Positions 56,601 to 64,000 of a DNA stretch of 64,000 bases are shown here, piece by piece. Numbering within the stretch: the first letter of the stretch is position 1; each line of letters opens with the position of its first letter. Below the pieces are notes generated by a model, which saw nothing but the letters and a program-made list of their open reading frames with translations, was not told the origin of the DNA and ran no database searches. Source of the stretch: Cycas panzhihuaensis (Eukaryota; Cycadophyta); assembly GCA_023213395.1 (NCBI GenBank), contig CM041465.1:130455741-130519740 (forward strand). The letters run 5' to 3'. The position numbers and the translations under genes are program-made.

Positions 56601-57300
56601 TGCCAAGGTAACAATGAATGTAGTTTCTTCATCATCTTTATCTTTAACCTTTGTGAATATCCGATTGCCTTTGGGGACAGTTATTTGCATAATGTCCAGT
56701 CCTCCCGCAATAATAATAGGTTCATGAATTTGTTGATCTGTAATTGCTTTCCAAATGTCCATATCTTCCACATTGATAGCAAGTACATGTATCTGGTGAC
56801 CTTCCTCTTGGAAATTTGTCTTTGCTTTCTGATCTACCTCTAGAATTTGATCGACCTCTAGAAATGCTTCTAGGGCATCCTCTTTCATCAATTCTTAGCC
56901 TAGAGATAAATGCTTCTTCGATTTCTATCTCCTCTTCATATCTTTTTAGCCTTTGTTCCTATTGTAGTAAATGTCCACAAAGAGTATCAAATGACATACT
57001 AGAGGCCTGCGTCCAACTGTAAGGGTATTAACCAAATTATCAAAGGTTTTTGGTAACTTATTGAGGATTAAACAAGCAAGTTTGGTATCAAAAATAGTTT
57101 CTCCAACCGGAGCTAAGTTGTCTTTGATTTCGGTTACCTTGGTGACGAAGTCAGAAACAAACTATCCCCCCTTTAAATGAATTTGATAAAGTTGATCTCT
57201 CAGTGACACAAATTTTGGTACTTGTTTTTAGCTAAATAAGGCCTCTAAATTTTTCTAGGCTTCTATGGAAGATTTTGCTTTATTGACATAATACAGTAGA
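56601..57300 (-). pseudogene. C5 gag, C-terminal part (cut by C3)
   Basis: On the minus strand from 57300: LYYVNKAKSSIEA, a stop, KNLEALFS, a stop, KQVPKFVSLRDQLYQIHLKG, then LLNKLPKTFDNLVNTLT-like text and the frame 56891-56589. Zinc-knuckle ligands are mostly eroded there (CAINVEDMDIWKA). The N-terminal part lies at 29074-29365. Flank GTAGA (57296-57300) precedes C3. Confidence 0.8.
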
Positions 57301-57846
57301 TGGTAAACCTTATGTTTATATGTTAAGTATATGTACTTTATTTTCATGTATATTTATACTTTATGGGGTGACTTATCACTTAAGCGATAAAATACACACC
57401 CACATTCTTTCCTAGTGACATAACATTGTGATTTAAGGGTCAAAATGACCTTTATGTACTTTTGCTCACTTGAGAGCCCAAAAGGACACATGTCCTACAT
57501 GCAAAGGATGTAGCTTGGATGTTTGACACTTGTCAAACATCCAACACCTTAGGTCTCTTCTATAACTATATATATTGAGACCACTTCTCATGTATCTCAT
57601 ATAGAGTTTGAGCTGTATTGTTATGCTGCCAGTTTGTTAATCAAACTAATATTCATTTGGAGATTGGACCAATTCCATCTCCTCCACATTTTGGGTATCA
57701 TCTTACTTATGCTCTTTCATGCTTTGATCTTTTATCTTATTTACTTAAGTAACTTTCATTGTTAGTATTGATCTTCTTGATTCTAGAACTAGAGTAGAAC
57801 ATCTTTCTAGATCTTGGTTTATGTAGGGTAAATGCCATCTTTAACA
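57301..57846 (+). repeat. C3 5' LTR
   Basis: 546 bp, TGGTAAACC to CTTTAACA. It pairs with 23304-23554 plus 28774-29073, with about 5% difference in the first 245 bp by eye. It is followed by TTTAGTGTCAGAACAG, a diverged Met-tRNA primer-binding site, so it is a 5' LTR and not a solo LTR. Confidence 0.88.
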
Positions 57847-60021
57847 TTTAGTGTCAGAACAGTAGAAGGGTGTTCCTCTCTGTTCTGGCTTCTTGCTTTT
57901 AAGAGATCTTGTAAGGGTTTACAAACCCTTGGTGACGACCTTCTCTCTCCGAAGGCGATTCAAGGCTTGTATGTCCTATTTTTTTAATAGATCTAAGCAT
58001 TTTCAAGCTACGTGCAGGCTAAAGGGGGCACATCTCAAGATCTAAAAAATTTTCAGACAGTATTCAAGAGTGCAGCAGTCAAATTTTGTTGAAAATAGTA
58101 TCTTACACTGTTCTTTCTTCATTAAAAAACTATTTTTTAAAGAATCTTTTACAGATCTCAGAAGTTTACTTAGTTTTTTACTGTAAATCAGTCATTTGGT
58201 TCTCATTTCTAGATAGCAACTAATTTGCTATAGTTTTCTAACTGTGCTAGGCAGATCTGTTACTATTTTTCTGTGTTTTTATTTCAAAAACGGTAATTTT
58301 CTGTATTTTTTCTTTAATAAAAAATTAATTTCTGCAAATTTAAAGCAAATCTCAGGAGTTTGTATGAGATTGTGATTGGAAATCAGTCCCTCCTTTATTC
58401 TATTCAGCCTGCACTTGATTTGCAAAGATTTTTTTCACTGTTCTCGGCCATTTTTTTACATGCAGGGCAAATTTTTTTAACAAAAATTGCTCATTTCTTT
58501 TAAATCTAGTTGTCTGGCCACTATTTATCACTCATTATAGATGTGACATCCATTAAAGAAGATTTCTAAAGCAAAGAACTAGGGTTTTGAACTGTAGATA
58601 GTCCGTACAACTCCATTTTGCATCCACGGCCCATGCGCCCAAGAAAACATTCAGCTAGACTGTACTCTCTTCACAAGCAACAAAATCTCACAAAATTTTA
58701 GAGGAATATCTATTGGGTAGAGACTAAGCTACCTTTGAAATTTCACCACGATCTGATAAGTGGTTGAAGAGATCCATCTACCTGAGCAAATTTGAAGTTG
58801 CACGGGTGATAGGTTTCGATTTTTCATTGAAAATTTTTATTTTTTAACTTTATTGATATATCAATTAGAATATTCTTTTTTCAATAAACTTTTTATTATG
58901 AAGTTTGCTTTTTAAAGTGATCTTAATCTCTATTAATCACTTTTCATCCTTTTTAATCACTTTTTCAAGTGTATTTTTAGTCTTTCTTAAATTTTGCATT
59001 AATGTTATTTAACTCAAATTAAGTGATTTCAAGTTTTTTAGCATTGTGAAAGCAAAAAATTATTTTTTTAAGTGTTTTATTAAGGCTCCCTACGTGGTGA
59101 CCCAGTGCCCTAGTTCAAAAAGGGGTTCAAAACTCACTTTTTTTAATAAAAATCACTCTTTTTTGTGGTTGGTTAGGACTATTTTAAGTCCTAACACTTG
59201 GTGCATGGTGTCTACATTTGCAAAGTAACTCATTCTCATCTTTAAGTGATTATTTTTCATTAAAAAGAACCCACTTGAAGTATCATCACAAAGAAGTTCA
59301 TCATTTTTATTTGGGTACTTAACACTTTTTTATTGATCTTTTGAAAAATGTTTTTTTCTTAAACACTTAATGTGTTACATGTGATATACTCAAATCTTTT
59401 ATTTGGATATCTTTAGCACTTTCAGTGCTTTGTAAAACACTCAAAGTGTTATTTTTGATGTACTAAATTGCTTCTTCTTGAAGTCACATTTGTAAGCTTT
59501 TCAAGCATTCATTTTTTTTCAAGTACATCATTCAAGTAAAATTCATCTAAAGTCAACTTGAACACTCTTAAAAAGTGATTTAAAATCTAGTGGGAGAGGC
59601 CCAAAAAAGGTTCAAATCTTACCTCTGAAATAACCTTACACTTGGTGCATTCCTTAGGGGACCAACTGACTGTACGGTCAGTGCACGACAATCAAGGTTT
59701 CTTCAGGAAAAAGAGGTTCAAAAAGGGTGTTCTTGGGATTGTGAATCCCCAGGAAAGCATGGTACATCCATGCAGATCGACCCATCTTGCCTTGTTCCAA
59801 ATTTGACTTGGTCAGCTATTGGATCTCCTCTATAGATCAGGGTTGGACCAACTCAATAGCCTAGTCCTCCACCCCTCATCATTCCATTCAATTATTGGAT
59901 CTTCTAATAAGATTAGGTTTGTTGGCTTTTTAGAAGGTGGAACTTAAGTGACGAAAGCTTTGAGTTTCCAAGTTCATTTACTAGCTTCAAGAGTTACAAC
60001 TTCAACATAGCTGCTTTAAAC
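57847..60021 (+). other. C3 long 5' leader
   Basis: About 2.2 kb of T-rich, stop-dense sequence between primer-binding site and gag. No protein motif. It contains repeated AAGTG(A/T)TT words around 58930-59600. Such a long leader is unusual beside the 0.6-0.7 kb leaders of the other copia elements here. Confidence 0.65.
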
Positions 60022-60423
60022 ATGCTCAATGCATGTACCATAAAATTAACAAGTCAAGATCATTATCAAGAATGGAAGAGGCAAACACAAAACCTCTTGA
60101 TAATGGATGAATTTTGGGGTTATGTTTCTGGAAAAAAATTTCAACCTGTACCTGTGGAAAGTGATGGTATTGTTGTTCATCCAGATCTAGTTTATGTTGC
60201 TGCTTGGGAGTCCAAGGATGAAATTGCCTTGGCATTTTTGCATATGATTATTGATGTTCATGTTGATCAGAACATTGTGTGTGCAAAAACATCTACGGAA
60301 GCTAGGGACACTTTGTCCTCTTTGTACGAAAGGCGAGATGAAGCTCGCATTATGATGGTGTTGCAATTAAATTTGACACAATACGTTCGAGGAGAAGAAC
60401 GAATGAAGAACCAACAATTATAG
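60022..60423 (+). pseudogene. C3 gag, N-terminal fragment
   Basis: LTSQDHYQEWKRQTQNLLIM, FWGYVSGKKFQPVPVESDGI and AAWESKDEIALAFLHMIIDV are a clear copia gag N-terminus (NYxxWxxxM...LWxxVxGxxxxP...WxxxDxxAxxxI). TSTEARDTLSSLYERRDEAR matches the following conserved part. It then stops without zinc knuckles. PR, IN and RT of C3 are absent. The element's RNase H and 3' LTR are at 22638-29073. Confidence 0.82.
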
Positions 60424-61198
60424 TGGAAAAATAGTCAACTGAGGTGCATTTAGGATAGGGAATGGACAGTACAGAGCCAACAATGCAATCCATTCCATCA
60501 CAAAAACAGATACTGTGTAGTAGGAACACACTGAACGATAAAGGAATGAATGCTAGAAAAAAGAAACGAACGTTGAGCAGAGGAATGCAGCAAGCAGATA
60601 GGAATGGTTGTGGTACGAAGAGGACACGTGGATAGCCGTATGGACGAATGAATGGTTAACATTAAGAAAGGGGATTAAAGTTGAACAGGCATCCATTCGA
60701 GAAAACGAATGGTTGCGATTGCAGATGCAACTGTTTTGAAACCAGAATGCATAGTGTATATAATCACATCCATTCATTGGGATGGATGTGAGAGTTGAGT
60801 CAGTGATTATAGCAGTACCTGATCTGGTACGATTGACCAGTCAGGCCAAATGGACCTTGTATAATGTAATCTTGACTATTGTTTAATAAAATAATAAGAG
60901 TTACGTGGACAATTATGTGTAATTATTGAGGAATGCATGGCGAATGTATGTTATTTGTGGACTTATGTGGCTTGATTAATGAAGAATATGTATGTTGACC
61001 ATTTTCACACGCCCTAGACTACAATGGAAACCCTTGACAAGTGAAGATTTGCAATAAGGAGCAACAAATCAGTCAACATTGTTTCCGTTGCCTAAGTCCA
61101 CTAAGCGAAGGGAAGAGAAACCAGAAAATACATGTGCAAAAAACAAGTCACCCTCGCTGTCACAGTGATGGCAGGCTCTAATTAAGGGGGACCTTCCA
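60424..61198 (+). promoter_or_regulatory. Possible LTR or promoter region upstream of gypsy-type gag
   Basis: LTR-like layout: a GTGTATATAAT TATA run at about 60754-60764, a perfect 9-bp-stem hairpin directly after it (60765-60790), and AATAAA at 60885-60890. A second hairpin with a 7-bp stem lies at 60693-60712. I could not find a primer-binding site or the other LTR, so LTR identity and borders are inference. Confidence 0.4.
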
Positions 61199-63113
61199 AT
61201 GTCACCTAAACAACCTTCGAAGACGGAGGAGTCACAAGCAAAACCTCAAGAGATACTAGAATCAAGCAGGTAGAGATCCTTAAGATGGTCCCGAGAAAAG
61301 AAGTTAAGGAGAGCAAGGAGATTAAGTGTCAATAAAAAAGAAGACCAAAATGAGTCAGTGGAAGGATTTGAGGCAAGTGGAGCCCAGACACCATGCGGAA
61401 TAAAAAATAGACGCCAAGGAGAGCCCATGACAATCACACTTGCTCCAAGGAAATATTATAATGAAGGGAAGGATATAAAACAAGAGGAAGAAGAAACAAA
61501 TAACCCTGAGATGGAACAAAGCTTGGACTCTTTGAAGGACCTGAGTGGTAATGAAGAAAAGGTGGAGGAAGGTCCCCAGGCACATTGGGAAAATCACTTG
61601 ATTAGGCAACTTTTTGAAGATCCACTGGAGGGAATCAGGGATCAATCATACATAATAACAACTCCGGTAGCGATAGAAATACCAACAGTACCAGGGATCA
61701 TTCAACTAAAATTGTCGATACGTAATCCTTTGTTTGGGAAGGAGAATAACAGGGAAGAGACGCCACCAAGGAGACTCTACAAGAAGTTCCCCGAAGTGAA
61801 GGCAACAACCCCACCTCAAAGGGAAGAGAAGAAAGATAGGTCTGCAATGGCACACCATAAGGAATTTGGGAAACTCATCTTTGATGATTCAATCGATGCT
61901 GCAGAACATATCTATTTATTTTAGAGATTAATTAATCTCGAAAAAATCATGGATGAGAATGAAATTAAGGAGAGGTTTGCATATTCACTAAGAGGTGTAC
62001 CATTGGCATGGTTTAAACAACTAGACTAACACAAATCATGGAATGAGATCAAAACGGAGTTTGAAACGAGATTTCTGAAACATAGAAACAATGATATTAT
62101 AGAGTTAACACTAAGGGAGATACAACAAAAGCCAAGAGAGTCTGTCATGACCTATTTTAGCATAATAGACATGATTGTTGTTGCCATGACCAACAACAAG
62201 AAGATTACGGATTTAAGCATGCACACTTTCTTCATGAATGGACTAAATGCGAAGCTAAGAAATGCAATGGCATCCCATCCATTGAAATCATATAAACATG
62301 CACAAGAGTTGGCTTTGAACTTTGAAAAGGAGATAGATACTAAGAGGATAGCTTGTGATCCCTTAGTGGTAAGATTACAGGAAGAGATTAATGAACTAAA
62401 AACATAGAATTTGAATAGACCACTATTCCAAATGACTAAGACAGAGGAAAACACGGAAATTGAAGCTTTAAGAAAAGAGGTAGCAAGGCTAAAGTTACAA
62501 CATCGGGATAACCCCAAGGAAGATTCTAAAACACACAGAGGTAAAGAATCCCCAATTGAGAAATGGTGCTGCATTTGTGAGGAGAACACCCACACCACAA
62601 AGAAGTGTGAATGTAACGCGAGAAACCGTAAACAAAATGCTTGGTGCCATATTTGCGACCAAGGAACACATAGCACGCAGGATTGTTACTTCGACACCAG
62701 AGGCTCCAACGCCCGAGGGAGAGGGCAAGGGAGAAACAATGTGAATACTTGTACAATATACACAACTGGAGAATCCAAGGAAGAAACCCCCATTGAGTAG
62801 ATGTTTGATATGTTTGGAATACGTACACTGGAAGTCAAATTGTCTAGTAGCAAAGATCCAGAAAGAATGCCCATACTTATGTAAAAATTGTGGTCCAAGC
62901 ACTCATACCACCGAGGAGTGCAAAGGCAAGGGTAAGGCCCTAAACGCGGTAACGATTATACCAAGATCTCCAAAAAACGTTAATCTCCAAAATAGGAAGA
63001 ATGGAGGAGAAAAGGACTATCCTAATCCAAGGGTGAAAATTGTTCGCTTTGTTGCTGCCAAGAAGGTTTTAGAAGATGTTGCCAGAGAGCAGCAGCCAAA
63101 ACTCTGCCACTAG
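61199..63113 (+). pseudogene. G1: Ty3/gypsy-type gag with four zinc knuckles
   Basis: One frame from ATG 61199 to 62800 with stops near 61287, 61922, 62027 and 62405; a frameshift near 62790 leads into the frame that ends at 63113. The retrotrans_gag core is clear: LRGVPLAWFKQLD, WNEIKTEFETRF, LREIQQKPRESVMTYF and MNGLNAKLRNAM. A coiled-coil-like stretch (62435-62500) precedes four CX2CX4HX4C knuckles: CCICEENTHTTKKC, CHICDQGTHSTQDC, CLICLEYVHWKSNC and CKNCGPSTHTTEEC. Confidence 0.82.
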
Positions 63114-63247
63114 GAAAACTAGATATTAAACGTGTATATCAGAGGAAAAACAAAGTAATAGAAGTGCAATCATCCAACAAAACTTTAGAAAATAATCTAT
63201 GTGACTCAACTCATAAATCGGAAGAACTTTTATAAAAACTTATACTA
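63114..63247 (+). other. G1 gag-protease spacer with stops
   Basis: Short stop-rich stretch between the gag end and the next frame; probably a decayed part of the same polyprotein. Confidence 0.4.
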
Positions 63248-63970
63248 ATGGAGGATTTAGTAAAACAACTAAAACTGACTATTGCATTAGAAAATGTGAT
63301 AAAATGGATCAAAGGAAGAGTAATTCACCCAATGGAAGCTACACAAAATTTGAACAAGGTCAAACCTTCATATGACCTTGATCCTTCAGTCAATAAGAGG
63401 ATTCTAGGAATCACATTCCAAAACATCATTGTCGATGGAGGAAGTGAAGTGGTCCTTCCAATGTTGGGGAAAAGAAAATATTCAATCAAGATGGTCCCAG
63501 ACAATGCCTCGAGCACGACAATTGCCAGTGATGGGACATCATCGGCATTTGAAGAAACAAACCGGTATCAAACAACAAAGGAAGTACACACCATGAACAA
63601 TTTGCACGAGAATGAGACCAATCATTACAGAGAATTTCACCTTGATAGCTCTTTTGATGAAGAGGGTACAAAGAGATTTATAAATTATTGGATGCGAGAA
63701 TCTTGTGAAGTTGACCCACCTTCTTTTTGTTGCAATTTACTCTCTTTTAATGACATGGATAATAACAACAATTTTGAGAGCTGCAATACTACAAGTCATA
63801 ATGGCAAAGACCATAGGAAGAAACCAACAAAGCATACCACACCAAGGGAAAGGCAAAAAATGACAAAGCACAACTGCCATGTCAAAACATTGTATTTCAA
63901 AAAGGGTAATCGAATATGGCGATTGAAGAACAAATCCCAAACACCCTCGAGAGAATTAAAGATGCATTGA
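63248..63970 (+). pseudogene. G1 protease-like segment and unknown extension
   Basis: A 240-codon frame. Residues about 50-70 read LGITFQNIIVDGGSEVVLPM, resembling the VDGGSGxNVLP active site of plant gypsy proteases (Asp present). From about residue 95 the sequence (NNLHENETNHYREFHLDSSF, SCEVDPPSFCCNLLSFND) has no family I recognise and is rich in His/Asn/Cys. A further frame beginning MAIEEQIPNTLERIKDALKR (about 63916) runs toward the window edge. RT would be expected beyond the window. Confidence 0.6.
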
Positions 63971-64000
63971 AAAGGCCCATATATGATTGAGAAGGTGTAC

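Noticed and set aside
29074-57300. Two independent C5 elements, each with its own C3 insertion at the same gag position
   Set aside because: It would need identical GTAGA target sites, the same gag codon, and matching breaks in C7 as well. One split copy explains all three with fewer events.
57301-57846. Solo C3 LTR
   Set aside because: It is followed by a diverged primer-binding site, a leader and a copia gag fragment, so it is a 5' LTR.
62152-62902. Large minus-strand ORFs under G1 gag
   Set aside because: The plus strand carries the gag core and four zinc knuckles; the minus-strand frames are Phe/Ser/Cys-rich complements.

Overview
The window is plant nuclear DNA made almost entirely of transposable elements. 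I found no rRNA, tRNA, CRISPR array or convincing intact host gene. The sequence is AT-rich. Its primer-binding sites are complementary to the 3' end of plant initiator-Met tRNA (TGGTATCAGAGC-like). Ty1/copia polyproteins run gag-PR-IN-RT-RNaseH, and several layers of nesting are visible. This fits a large repeat-rich plant genome. A gymnosperm is a reasonable guess, but the sequence does not prove it.

Names used here. LN is an old non-LTR (LINE-type) element on the + strand, the oldest layer. N1 (2673-16126) and N2 (4257-13630) are LTR elements without pol. C1 to C9 are Ty1/copia elements: C1 5240-10462 (+), C2 16884-22142 (-), C3 (+, split), C4 23555-28773 (+), C5 (-, split), C6 30011-35245 (-), C7 (-, split), C8 36370-41590 (+), C9 43614-48810 (+). 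G1 (about 61199 to the end) is a Ty3/gypsy-type gag region.

Left third: LN endonuclease (2020-2672) is cut by N1. N1 carries N2 (target duplication ATGGA), and N2 carries C1. LN resumes at 16127, is cut by C2 (ATCCC), resumes at 22143 and stops at 22568. It reappears at 48811 with reverse transcriptase sequence that continues the same protein.

Middle and right: from 22569 to 60423 the stack is out of order. C3, C5 and C7 are each split into a 3' part and a 5' part lying tens of kilobases apart. The outer ends of C3 share the flank GTAGA, and the C5 gag frame reads across the two half-sites. The implied earlier order is LN - C9 - LN - C7(C5(C3)C5(+C6))C7(+C8) - second C7 - second C9 copy. A tandem duplication by recombination between two C9 copies, followed by deletions, would produce the present order. 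So would a circularised segment, or a misassembly.

All polyproteins are broken by stops, frameshifts or lost catalytic residues. C4 has the most similar LTR pair (about 5 differences in 226) and C8 has the longest open pol frame (467 codons). N2 is unusual: it has one gag-like reading frame that ends 7 bp before its 3' LTR, and no pol.
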